Assembly (NCBI GenBank): GCA_030655135.1
Contig: JAURWC010000023.1
Coordinates: 124,001 to 188,000, forward strand
DNA: 64,000 nucleotides
Direction: 5' to 3'
Source: Hyphomicrobiaceae bacterium
GTDB lineage: Bacteria; Pseudomonadota; Alphaproteobacteria; Rhizobiales; Hyphomicrobiaceae
Shown here: positions 39,945 through 47,741 of the stretch, one piece after another
Layout: each line of letters starts with the position of its first letter
How positions within the stretch are numbered: position 1 is the first letter of the stretch
Notes under the pieces: generated by a model
The model's input: only the letters and a program-made list of their open reading frames with translations
Told to the model about the DNA's origin: nothing
Databases searched by the model: none
Program-made: the position numbers and the translations under genes

Positions 39945-40529
39945 ATGTCCGAAGTTTGGGGTAGAATTCCCACGCGATTGCGTTGGGCAGTTGGCATCGT
40001 TGCAATCGGAATTATCGATTGGATCATCGGCAAGGGCCTGGATTGGCTGGCCCCTCAGCTATCTGGCAAATCAGCCATGATAGTGGGGGCAATTTCAGCT
40101 GCGTTGAATTCTATTGAACCGTACTGGTTCGCCATCTTGGCGGCAGGCGCAGCGCTTCCGTGGGTATGGGATAAGTCATCCGTTTTCATCGGGCGCCTCA
40201 GGGGACCGAGAGACGCGGATTGGGCGACGAGAAACCTTCGGCAAGTGCGAGATCAGGCGTTCGTGAACGCCACGGTTAAACTGGACGGAAACAACTTCAT
40301 AAATTGCCGGTTCACAAATGTTACGTTTAGGTGGGACGGCGGCCAATTCGCGTTCTCAGGCGAGATGGCAGGCGGAACAAACTTTGAAACAAAAAACGAA
40401 ACCGCGAGAAGAACAGTTGCGCTACTGAAGGGCTTGCACCTAATTGGAGGCGAGCGAGGAACGCAATTCGCCGACAGCTGGCGCGACCTACCAGTTGAGT
40501 ACTTCCACGCGATAGACAGGCAACGATGA
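39945..40529 (+). CDS. IS passenger: membrane protein with beta-helix-like C-terminal part
   Basis: 194 residues. Two membrane helices (AVGIVAIGIIDWIIGKGLDW and WFAILAAGAALPWVW) are followed by a soluble part with pentapeptide-like turns: VNATVKLDGNNFINCRFTNV and VTFRWDGGQFAFSG, then LLKGLHLIGGERG. The start could also be ATG 39910 region in another frame, but this frame has the codon use of a real gene. Its stop overlaps the next start as ATGA. The function is unknown; as cargo of an IS it may give the host or element some advantage. Confidence 0.75.
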   Translation: MSEVWGRIPTRLRWAVGIVAIGIIDWIIGKGLDWLAPQLSGKSAMIVGAISAALNSIEPYWFAILAAGAALPWVWDKSSVFIGRLRGPRDADWATRNLRQVRDQAFVNATVKLDGNNFINCRFTNVTFRWDGGQFAFSGEMAGGTNFETKNETARRTVALLKGLHLIGGERGTQFADSWRDLPVEYFHAIDRQR

Positions 40530-40723
40530 CGGAGCGGACCACAACATTCGACAAGCTGCTGGAGGCCATGGCTAAGGGCGAGCCACCTTCTTCGGCGAAG
40601 GGAAAGCACGTAGCAAAAGCTCAAGCATCAAGTCGGGCTGCTTCCGCAGGTTATGCCGGAACTCGAATTCGCAAAGGTACTTCTGAAGGTGCTGCTTCGA
40701 AACGGAAATATAAGTCCCGTTGA
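40526..40723 (+). CDS. IS passenger: small basic protein overlapping the transposase 3' end
   Basis: 65 residues starting within the ATGA overlap after the first passenger. The beginning (TFDKLLEAMAKGEPPSS) is gene-like, while the rest is Lys/Ser/Ala-rich (KGKHVAKAQASSRAASAGYA). Its last 152 bases are antisense to the transposase end (40572). It could be a genuine small IS protein or chance translation; the tight ATGA coupling favours the former. Confidence 0.45.
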   Translation: MTERTTTFDKLLEAMAKGEPPSSAKGKHVAKAQASSRAASAGYAGTRIRKGTSEGAASKRKYKSR

Positions 40724-41465
40724 TACCGCGCTTCAGGTTGCCCCAGAACGCTTCGATGTTGTTCGTGTGGACTTCGCCGCTCACGTATTCCTTGGCTGAG
40801 TGATTGACCACGCCGTGCTGGTAGCCTTCTTCGTGCAGGCTGCGGAACGCCTTGGCTTCATCCGTTGCGATCTTTGTTCCCGGCTTCACGAACTCCTTGA
40901 TGATCGGAACAACCGTCGTCTCGCGGCGGTCATCAACGATGCGCGTTACGACTTCTCCGCCGCGCTCAGCCATGCCCAGGACGATAATCTTATCGTCCTG
41001 CCCCATCTTGTCGTAGCCGCCGATAAACGTCTTGTCGGCCTCTACGACGGGCGATCCAGGGGCGTCGCCGCCAAGTGGTGCGTCACCGTCAACGAAGCCC
41101 ATGTACTTGCGTATTTCGTGCCCCATCCGCCAAGCGGTTTTGTAGGTCACGCCAAGCGTGCGCTGTAGCTCCTTTGCCGACACGCCGTTGCGCGAGGTCG
41201 TGAAAAGGAACATGGCCAGAAACCACTTCGTGAGCGGCGTCTTGGTCTTTTCGAAGGGCGTGCCAGCGGTCGCGTAAAGCTGGTGACCACAGTGCTCGCA
41301 CTCGTGGCAGCGGCGGGCCTTCACCCGATAGAACTTGCCGACCTTGTTGCACTTTTCGCAGGCGTGGGACGTGCCGTAGCGGGCGCGAAAGATGTGCTCA
41401 AGGCAGGTGTCATCGTCCGGGAACCGGGCGTGCAACTGCGCATGTGTCATGGGTTTCGTTTTCAT
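40572..41465 (-). CDS. IS1595-family transposase (ISXO2-like)
   Basis: 297 residues. N-terminal zinc ribbon CEKCNKVGKFYRVKARRCHE-CEHC, then the helix-turn-helix region SAKELQRTLGVTYKTAWRMG. The catalytic domain has VVEADKTFIGG (first Asp), KIATDEAKAF (second Asp) and the HTNNIEAFWGNLKRGI motif with the last acidic residue. It is intact and full length. A GTG lies directly before the ATG; the ATG at 41450 (MTHAQLHARFP) is another possible start. Confidence 0.93.
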   Translation of the reverse strand: MKTKPMTHAQLHARFPDDDTCLEHIFRARYGTSHACEKCNKVGKFYRVKARRCHECEHCGHQLYATAGTPFEKTKTPLTKWFLAMFLFTTSRNGVSAKELQRTLGVTYKTAWRMGHEIRKYMGFVDGDAPLGGDAPGSPVVEADKTFIGGYDKMGQDDKIIVLGMAERGGEVVTRIVDDRRETTVVPIIKEFVKPGTKIATDEAKAFRSLHEEGYQHGVVNHSAKEYVSGEVHTNNIEAFWGNLKRGINGTYISVSKQHLQKYLCEFEFRHNLRKQPDLMLELLLRAFPSPKKVARP

Positions 41466-41513
41466 CACACATATGTAGCAGATCGGCTTACATGTTTCAA
41501 GGGGATACGTGCG

Positions 41514-41521
41514 TGTTTTTG
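41514..41521. repeat. Right target-site duplication of the IS1595-family element
   Basis: TGTTTTTG, identical to 39857-39864. It lies only 11 bases before the ATG of the downstream gene. Confidence 0.75.
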
Positions 41522-41532
41522 TGTTGCGTCCA

Positions 41533-42360
41533 ATGCGAACGTATCATCACAGCTTAGCGCTTGGTCTCTTTGCGCTAGTGACAGCAGGAAACGCCAGTCC
41601 TGTACTCTGTCAAGACACGGCTGTGCCCTCGCTAGAAGCCTGGGCCGGCGCGATCGGCACGGAAAACGTATGGTTCGCCTATACTGGCAGCACCAGCGCG
41701 CCGTTCGGCGGCCTCGACCAACCTGGCTTCCGTCTCCGCGCCCAGGCCGGACACGGTGAGTACAAATTCGAGGGCTGGAAGGTGTCGCGAGATGCCGCCG
41801 GCACCTTCCTCGTCGACCGGATCAAGATTGAGGATCGCGTCAACACGGCGGATGCCATGGTGGGCTACTTGCTCCAACTCGGTGCCCTGACGGCAAAAGG
41901 CTTCGCGGGCCTGGCCTACGTCGAGCACGATGTAACGTCTACGTCGGTAACAGCCTCAGCCGACGGCGTGGAATGGGGGCCCAGACTGCAACTGGAACTT
42001 TGGTACGATGCCGGGGGGCCTTACTGGGCCTCATTGAACGCCACCTACACCACCGCACACGATACCTATGGCGCTAATCTGCGGGGCGGGTTTCGTCTGG
42101 GCCAAACCGGCATTTCTATTGGCACCGAAATCAGCATCGACAGCCGAACGGCCGAGGTAACCGACCTGACGGCGGCCTACGCGCGAGGCGGCGCTTTCGT
42201 CCGCTACGCCTGGGAGACAGGCGAATTTTCCGTGTCTGGCGGCCTAGCTGTCGACCTGGACGACGGCAATCCACTGGAACTGCAGCCAAGCGCTTCCGGG
42301 TTGTACGCGGAACGCCTCGAGGCCCCTTACGCCGGGATCAACTTGCTGACCAAGTTCTAG
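41533..42360 (+). CDS. BcsS-like exported/outer-membrane protein (cellulose biosynthesis type)
   Basis: 275 residues from ATG 41533. Signal peptide (SLALGLFALVTAGNASPVLC) then an alternating beta-strand pattern as in small outer-membrane barrels: VWFAYTGSTSAPFGGLDQPG, FRLRAQAGHGEYKFEG, VGYLLQLGALTAKGFAGLAY, PYWASLNATYTTAHDTYGAN, and final strand LEAPYAGINLLTKF. It resembles the BcsS cellulose-biosynthesis family of Rhizobiales, but no bcs synthase genes are nearby. The IS ends 19 bases before the ATG, so its native ribosome site and promoter are probably lost or replaced. Confidence 0.6.
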   Translation: MRTYHHSLALGLFALVTAGNASPVLCQDTAVPSLEAWAGAIGTENVWFAYTGSTSAPFGGLDQPGFRLRAQAGHGEYKFEGWKVSRDAAGTFLVDRIKIEDRVNTADAMVGYLLQLGALTAKGFAGLAYVEHDVTSTSVTASADGVEWGPRLQLELWYDAGGPYWASLNATYTTAHDTYGANLRGGFRLGQTGISIGTEISIDSRTAEVTDLTAAYARGGAFVRYAWETGEFSVSGGLAVDLDDGNPLELQPSASGLYAERLEAPYAGINLLTKF

Positions 42361-42445
42361 GCCGGCAGTCCTGCGGGGGACAGCCCCTAAGCCCTTTTCC
42401 ATGATCATCACGCAGTCTTGACACCGCCATTCTTTCGCCTCAAAC

Positions 42446-42463
42446 AAAACGATCATTCGTTTT
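42446..42463. promoter_or_regulatory. Palindromic operator before the TetR/RND operon
   Basis: AAAACGA-TCAT-TCGTTTT is a perfect 7-bp inverted repeat, 35 bases upstream of the TetR start. Palindromes of this form are typical TetR-family operators, so autorepression of the operon is likely. Confidence 0.65.
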
Positions 42464-42498
42464 ATTAGCCAGCTTGCTGAGAATTTCCGAGACGTCAT

Positions 42499-43143
42499 AT
42501 GCCCAAACTCAAGCCCGACACCCAGCGCGCCCGCCGCGAACACATCCTCGACGCCGCCGAGCACTGCTTTGCGCGCTCGGGCTTCCATCGCTGCACAATG
42601 CAGGACATCTGCAAGGAAGCGTCCGTCAGTCCCGGCGCGCTCTACGTTTACTTCTCGTCCAAGGAAGCGCTGATCGCGGGCATCGCTGAACGCAATCGCG
42701 CCGATTTCGCCGCCCGCTTCGCCGATCTCGCCGACAGTGGAGATGTCGTGCAGGCCTTACGCTCGCTCGCCCAGCACTACTTCGTCGACGAGCCGGCCCA
42801 TAAGCAGCTGATGTTCGTCGAAATCGGCGTCGAGGCGACCCGCAACCCGCAGGTGGGCGAGATCTATCGCTCGGTCGACGAGTTCTGCAGCGCCAGCTTC
42901 GAAGCCTTGTTCGAGCGTCTTAAGGCCGAGGGCCGGATCAACCCTGAGTTGGACGTCCTCTCGCTGAGCCGGGTGTTTGAGGTCATTGGCGACGGCCTGT
43001 TCTGGCGCCGCGCCACCGATCCGAACTTCGACGCGGCCCGTACCATACCAGCCGTCATGCGCACGATCGAAACGCTGCTCGGCGCCCCGCTCCAATCGCC
43101 GCAAGCCGCGCCGCGAATGGTGGCCAAAGAGGCCCGCCAATGA
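42499..43143 (+). CDS. TetR-family transcriptional repressor
   Basis: 214 residues. The helix-turn-helix lies in residues about 14-60 (RREHILDAAEHCFARSGFHR, TMQDICKEASVSPGALYVYF, SSKEALIAGIAERN). The C-terminal ligand-binding part is helical. The stop overlaps the next ATG (ATGA), and the downstream adaptor and pump genes complete an efflux operon, so it probably senses a drug or solvent and controls the pump via the palindrome at 42446. Confidence 0.92.
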   Translation: MPKLKPDTQRARREHILDAAEHCFARSGFHRCTMQDICKEASVSPGALYVYFSSKEALIAGIAERNRADFAARFADLADSGDVVQALRSLAQHYFVDEPAHKQLMFVEIGVEATRNPQVGEIYRSVDEFCSASFEALFERLKAEGRINPELDVLSLSRVFEVIGDGLFWRRATDPNFDAARTIPAVMRTIETLLGAPLQSPQAAPRMVAKEARQ

Positions 43144-44402
43144 AACTTAAGCTCTTCATCGCCCTGCTGCTGATCGGTGCCGTCGTCGGCGGTCTTTATT
43201 ACAAGGGCCACCTGACGAACACGGCGGGCGTTGCCCCCGTGGCCTCACCCGCAGTTGCTGCAAAGGAAGAAGGCCCGCTGCCGCCCGCCGTCACCGTTGC
43301 ACGCGTCTCGCAGGAAACGTTCGTTGAGACCGTGATGGTGACCGGAACCCTGGTGCCGCGTGACGAGATCCTCGTCGCCCCCGAGATCGAGGGCCTGCGC
43401 GTGCTGGAACTGAAGGTGGACGAAGGCGATCAGGTGAAAAAGGGCGACGTGCTCGCGACCCTTGTGCCAACGACGTTGCAAGCCCAGGTCGCGCAAAGCG
43501 ATGCCTCGCTGGCCCGAGCGGACGCCGCCACCGCCCGCGCCGAGAGCACGATTGCCGAAATGGAGGCCAAGGTGAAGGAAGCCGACTCCTCCCTCGAACG
43601 CGCCCGCCCGCTGACCAAGAGCGGCTACTTGTCCGAAAGCACGTTCGACACGCGCGAGGCCACTGCCAAGACAATGCGCGCCCAGCTGGTTGCCGCGCGC
43701 GATGGGCTGAAGCTCGCCAATGCGGAGAAACAGCAAGTGGTCGCCCAGCGCAAGGAACTGGATTGGCGCCTGAGCAATACCGATGTGAAGTCGCCCGCTG
43801 ACGGTATCGTCAGCCGCCGCACGGCCCGCGTCGGCGGCCTCGCCATGTCGATGGGCGATCCGATGTTCCGCATCGTTGCCCGCGGCGAAGTCGAGCTCGA
43901 TGCCGAAGTGCCCGAAGAACCGATGGCCAAAGTCCATCTCGGCCAGAAGGCCGAGATCGAGGTTGCCGGCGTCGGCCCGGTAGCCGGGAGTGTCCGCCTC
44001 GTCTCACCCGAAGTCGATAAGGCGACCCGTCTCGGCCGCGTCCGTGTCTTCCTCGGCACCGACCCGCGCATCCGCATCGGCGCATTCGGCCGCGGCGAAA
44101 TCCAGACGGCAGAAAGCAAAGGCCTCTCGGTTCCCGCCTCCGCCGTCCTCTACGACGAGAAGGGCGCCACCGTGCTGATCGTTCGCGGCAACAAGGTCGT
44201 CGCCTCGAACGTCAAGACCGGCCTGATGGCTGGCGGCAAGGTGGAAATTCGCTCCGGCGTCGCACTCGATGATCTCGTCGTCGCCCGCGCCGGCACCTTC
44301 CTGCGCGATGGCGACAGCGTCCGCCCAATCACGACGGGCGCTGCCGTTAGCGAGATGAGCCCAGCCGGCAAGAACAACCCGTCCACGACGGTCACCCCAT
44401 GA
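43140..44402 (+). CDS. RND efflux periplasmic adaptor (membrane fusion protein)
   Basis: 420 residues with an N-terminal anchor (LFIALLLIGAVVGGLYYKGH), the lipoyl halves VLELKVDEGDQVKKGDVLAT and VKSPADGIVSRRTARVGG, an alpha-hairpin between (about 115-205, AQSDASLARADAATARAEST), and beta-barrel/membrane-proximal domains (AEIEVAGVGPVAGSV, GLSVPASAVLYDEKGATVLI). It bridges the inner-membrane pump to an outer-membrane channel. Start overlaps tetR and stop overlaps the pump gene, both by ATGA. Confidence 0.95.
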   Translation: MKLKLFIALLLIGAVVGGLYYKGHLTNTAGVAPVASPAVAAKEEGPLPPAVTVARVSQETFVETVMVTGTLVPRDEILVAPEIEGLRVLELKVDEGDQVKKGDVLATLVPTTLQAQVAQSDASLARADAATARAESTIAEMEAKVKEADSSLERARPLTKSGYLSESTFDTREATAKTMRAQLVAARDGLKLANAEKQQVVAQRKELDWRLSNTDVKSPADGIVSRRTARVGGLAMSMGDPMFRIVARGEVELDAEVPEEPMAKVHLGQKAEIEVAGVGPVAGSVRLVSPEVDKATRLGRVRVFLGTDPRIRIGAFGRGEIQTAESKGLSVPASAVLYDEKGATVLIVRGNKVVASNVKTGLMAGGKVEIRSGVALDDLVVARAGTFLRDGDSVRPITTGAAVSEMSPAGKNNPSTTVTP

Positions 44403-47400
44403 ACTGGAATATCTCAGCCTGGTCCATCCGCCAGCCAGTGCCGTCGCTGGTGCTGTTCATGGTGCTGCTCGTCATCGGCGTGTTCAGCTTCCAGAACCTG
44501 CCGATCACCAAGTTTCCCAACATCGACATTCCGCTGATTCAAGTTCGCGTTTATCAGTCAGGCGCCGCGCCCGCCGAACTGGAAACCCAGATCACTAAAA
44601 AGATCGAAGACGCCATCTCCGGCGTCAATGGCGTCAAGCATATCAGCTCGACGCTGACCGAAGGCGCGTCCATCACGATGATCGAGTTCCGTCTGGAAAT
44701 CGATGTCGACCGCGCCTTGAACGACGTCAAAGATGCGATCTCGCGCATCCGCACCGAGCTGCCGCGCACGATCGACGGCGAGCCGATTGCCGCGCGCGTC
44801 GAGATCCAAGGCCTGCCGATCGTCACCTATGCCATCAGCGCCAAGGCGATGACGGCCGAGGAGCTGTCCTGGTTCGCCGACGACACGGCCACGCGCGCGT
44901 TGCAGGCGGTCAAGGGCGTCGCCGAAGTCCGGCGCGTGGGCGGAGTGACGCGCGAAGTGCGTATTGCGCTGGACCCCGATCGCCTCTCCGCACAAGGCAC
45001 GACGGCTGGCGCCGTGAACGCGCAAGTGCGCGCCACCAACGTCGACCTCTCTGGCGGCCGCGGCGAACTCTCGGGCCGCGAACAAGCTATCCGCACGCTC
45101 GCCAACAAGAAGACTGTCGAGGAACTGGCTGCTACGATGATCGCGCTGCCAGGCGGCAAGCGCGTGCGGCTGGATCAGCTCGGCACCGTGACCGACAGTA
45201 TCTCCGAGCCGCGTACCTTCGCCAAGCTCAACAGCGAACCGATCGTCGCCCTCTCCATCTCGCGCTCCAAGGGCGCGTCCGACACGGTCGTCGCAGCCGA
45301 CATCGAAACGGCAGTGAAAGACCTCATCACCAAGTTCCCCGACGTGAAGATGACACGCGTCGACAACACGGTCGAGTATACCTACGGCGTCTACAAATCG
45401 ACGATGCACACCCTGCTGGAGGGTGCCGCGCTAGCCATCCTCGTCATCCTCGTGTTCCTGCGCGACTGGCGCGCGACCTTGATTGCCGCCATCGCCCTGC
45501 CGCTGTCCATCATCCCCGCCTTCTGGGCCATGGAGGTGATGGGCTTCTCGCTGAACCTCGTCAGCCTGCTGGCGGTCACGATCGTGACCGGCATCCTCGT
45601 CGATGACGCCATCGTCGAGATCGAAAACATCGTCCGCCACATGCGCATGGGTAAGTCGCCCTACCGCGCCGCACTCGAAGCCGCCGATGAAATCGGCCTC
45701 GCGGTCATCGCCATCACCTTCACGATTATCGCCGTCTTCACGCCGGTGAGCTTCATGGGCGGCATCGCCGGCCAGTACTTCAAGCAGTTCGGCCTGGTTG
45801 TTGCCTTCGCGGTGTTCTTCTCCCTGCTCGTCGCGCGACTGGTCACGCCGATGTTGGCTGCCTACTTCCTGCGCGAGACGAAGCACGTCGAGAAGGAAGG
45901 GCGGCTCATGAAGGCCTATACCCGCCTCGTCGAATGGTCGGTGCACCACAGCATCAAGACCTTCGGCCTCGGCATGCTGTTTGTGCTGGGGTCCGCCGGC
46001 AGCTTTTTCCTGCTGCCCAACGGCTTCATTCCCCAGGAGGACTCCGGCCGCGCTTTGATGGCAGTCGAGCTGCCGCCCGGAACACGTCTGTCGGAGACGG
46101 AAGCGATCACCGACAAGATCTCACGCCAGTTGAAAGCACGCCCCGACGTCAAGAGCGTATTCGTCGACGGCGGCCGCATCCTCGGCGGTGGCGAAGAGGT
46201 GCGCAAAGCCACGTTCGTCCTCAACTTCGTGCCGAAGGCCGAGCGCAAACTGGCGCAGTTCCAGATCCAGGAAGAGATCTCCAAGATGCTGACGGCTGAA
46301 CCGGACATCCGGTTCAACTTCATGCAGGACGACGGCCAGCGGCAGTTCCAGCTCGTCGTCACCGGTCGCGACGGCGAGGCCGTGAACAAATTTGGCGCGG
46401 AGCTGACCAGTCAGGCCAAGCGCCTGCCGAGCATCACCAACGTCGTCTCGACCGCCGAACTTGACCGGCCCGAGTTGCGCGTCATCCCCAAGCACGAGAT
46501 CGCCGCCGAACTCGGCGTATCGACAGAGGCCATATCCGAGGCCGTGCGCATCGCCACCATCGGCGACATCAACGCCAACCTCGCCAAGTTCAACGTCGGC
46601 GACCGCCAGATCCCCATCCGCGTGCAGCTGACCGACAAGGCGCGCGAAAGCCGGCAGATCATCGAGCAGTTGAAGGTCAACACCGCTTCCGGTGCGGCCG
46701 TACCGCTGACCACTGTGGCCAGCATCGAGTTCGGCCAGGGCCCGACCGCGATCGACCGCTACGACCGCACGCGCCGCATCGTGCTCGGCGCCGACCTGGT
46801 CGGCAACACACCGCTAGGCGAGGCCGTCGCCGCCGTCCGGGCGCTGCCAGCCGCAAAGAACCTGCCCGCTGGCGTCGAGATCAAGGAGTTTGGAGCCGCC
46901 GAAGTCATGGGCGAGGTCTTCGCCAGCTTCGGCCAGGCCATGGGCGCGGGCCTGATGATGGTGTTTGCCGTCCTTGTGCTGCTGTTCGCCAGCTTCCTGC
47001 AGCCGGTCACGATCTTGTTCTCCCTGCCGCTGTCGATTGGCGGGGCCATCATCGCACTCGCCGTCACCGGCAAGCCGATCAGCCTGCCCGTTGTGATCGG
47101 CATCCTCATGCTGATGGGCATCGTCACCAAGAACGCCATCATGCTCGTCGACTTCGCCGTCGAGGAGATCAAGCGCGGTGTGCCCCGCCTCGAAGCCATT
47201 GTCGATGCCGGCCGCAAGCGCGCGCGCCCCATCGTCATGACAACCATCGCCATGGTCGGCGGCATGCTGCCGTCCGCGCTCGCGCTCGACTCCGGCGGCG
47301 AGTTCCGCGCACCGATGGCCATCGCCGTCATCGGTGGCCTTATCTCATCGACGGTGCTGTCGCTGGTTTTTGTTCCCGCCGCCTTCGTGCTGATGGACGA

Positions 47401-47545
47401 CGTGGCGACGTGGATCTGGCACTTCTTCGGCCGCTTCGTCGGCAAGACCGACGAGCCCGATGAGGCTGAGCAAGCCACCGCGTTCAAACCCACCAGCGGC
47501 CCGCGCGCAGTTGTAGCGCCCGCGCGGGCGCAAGCCGCGGAATAG
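44399..47545 (+). CDS. RND efflux permease, HAE1 type
   Basis: 1048 residues, twelve helices with two large periplasmic loops. Typical motifs: the start SIRQPVPSLVLFMVLLVIGV, porter region EDAISGVNGVKHISSTLTEG, the proton-relay aspartates in TGILVDDAIVEIENIVRHM (TM4), the repeat-2 start GLGMLFVLGSAGSFFLLPNG, and GIVTKNAIMLVDFA near TM10. HAE1 pumps export hydrophobic drugs, dyes and solvents using the proton gradient. No outer-membrane TolC-type gene is adjacent. Confidence 0.96.
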   Translation: MNWNISAWSIRQPVPSLVLFMVLLVIGVFSFQNLPITKFPNIDIPLIQVRVYQSGAAPAELETQITKKIEDAISGVNGVKHISSTLTEGASITMIEFRLEIDVDRALNDVKDAISRIRTELPRTIDGEPIAARVEIQGLPIVTYAISAKAMTAEELSWFADDTATRALQAVKGVAEVRRVGGVTREVRIALDPDRLSAQGTTAGAVNAQVRATNVDLSGGRGELSGREQAIRTLANKKTVEELAATMIALPGGKRVRLDQLGTVTDSISEPRTFAKLNSEPIVALSISRSKGASDTVVAADIETAVKDLITKFPDVKMTRVDNTVEYTYGVYKSTMHTLLEGAALAILVILVFLRDWRATLIAAIALPLSIIPAFWAMEVMGFSLNLVSLLAVTIVTGILVDDAIVEIENIVRHMRMGKSPYRAALEAADEIGLAVIAITFTIIAVFTPVSFMGGIAGQYFKQFGLVVAFAVFFSLLVARLVTPMLAAYFLRETKHVEKEGRLMKAYTRLVEWSVHHSIKTFGLGMLFVLGSAGSFFLLPNGFIPQEDSGRALMAVELPPGTRLSETEAITDKISRQLKARPDVKSVFVDGGRILGGGEEVRKATFVLNFVPKAERKLAQFQIQEEISKMLTAEPDIRFNFMQDDGQRQFQLVVTGRDGEAVNKFGAELTSQAKRLPSITNVVSTAELDRPELRVIPKHEIAAELGVSTEAISEAVRIATIGDINANLAKFNVGDRQIPIRVQLTDKARESRQIIEQLKVNTASGAAVPLTTVASIEFGQGPTAIDRYDRTRRIVLGADLVGNTPLGEAVAAVRALPAAKNLPAGVEIKEFGAAEVMGEVFASFGQAMGAGLMMVFAVLVLLFASFLQPVTILFSLPLSIGGAIIALAVTGKPISLPVVIGILMLMGIVTKNAIMLVDFAVEEIKRGVPRLEAIVDAGRKRARPIVMTTIAMVGGMLPSALALDSGGEFRAPMAIAVIGGLISSTVLSLVFVPAAFVLMDDVATWIWHFFGRFVGKTDEPDEAEQATAFKPTSGPRAVVAPARAQAAE

Positions 47546-47741
47546 GCCCAAAGCTCGATGGCCGAATAGGCCCAGGCCGCAAGGCGGCCCGGCGCGAGCG
47601 CCGCCCCCGCGGAGCGCGCCTCGCGCGCGTGAGCGTAAAAAGCCCGTTCCGGCCGATCCTAACTAAAGCGTTAAGGCCCGAGTAAGGTGTTGGCTCCAGA
47701 GTATCGGCGAAATTCCGTGCACCGATACCAGGAGCAGGTCC

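Larger units (their letters stand above)
39865..41513. mobile_element. Complete IS1595-family element carrying passenger genes
   Basis: 1649 bp. The ends are a perfect 13-bp inverted repeat, CGCACGTATCCCC at 39865-39877 and GGGGATACGTGCG at 41501-41513, with further matching (ACATGTA) inside. An 8-bp TGTTTTTG duplication flanks it. Inside are two overlapping passenger genes on the plus strand (39945, 40526) and the transposase on the minus strand (40572-41465). Passenger genes are known in some IS1595 subgroups. The intact ends and transposase suggest recent movement. The element is more AT-rich at its left part than the surrounding chromosome. Confidence 0.85.
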
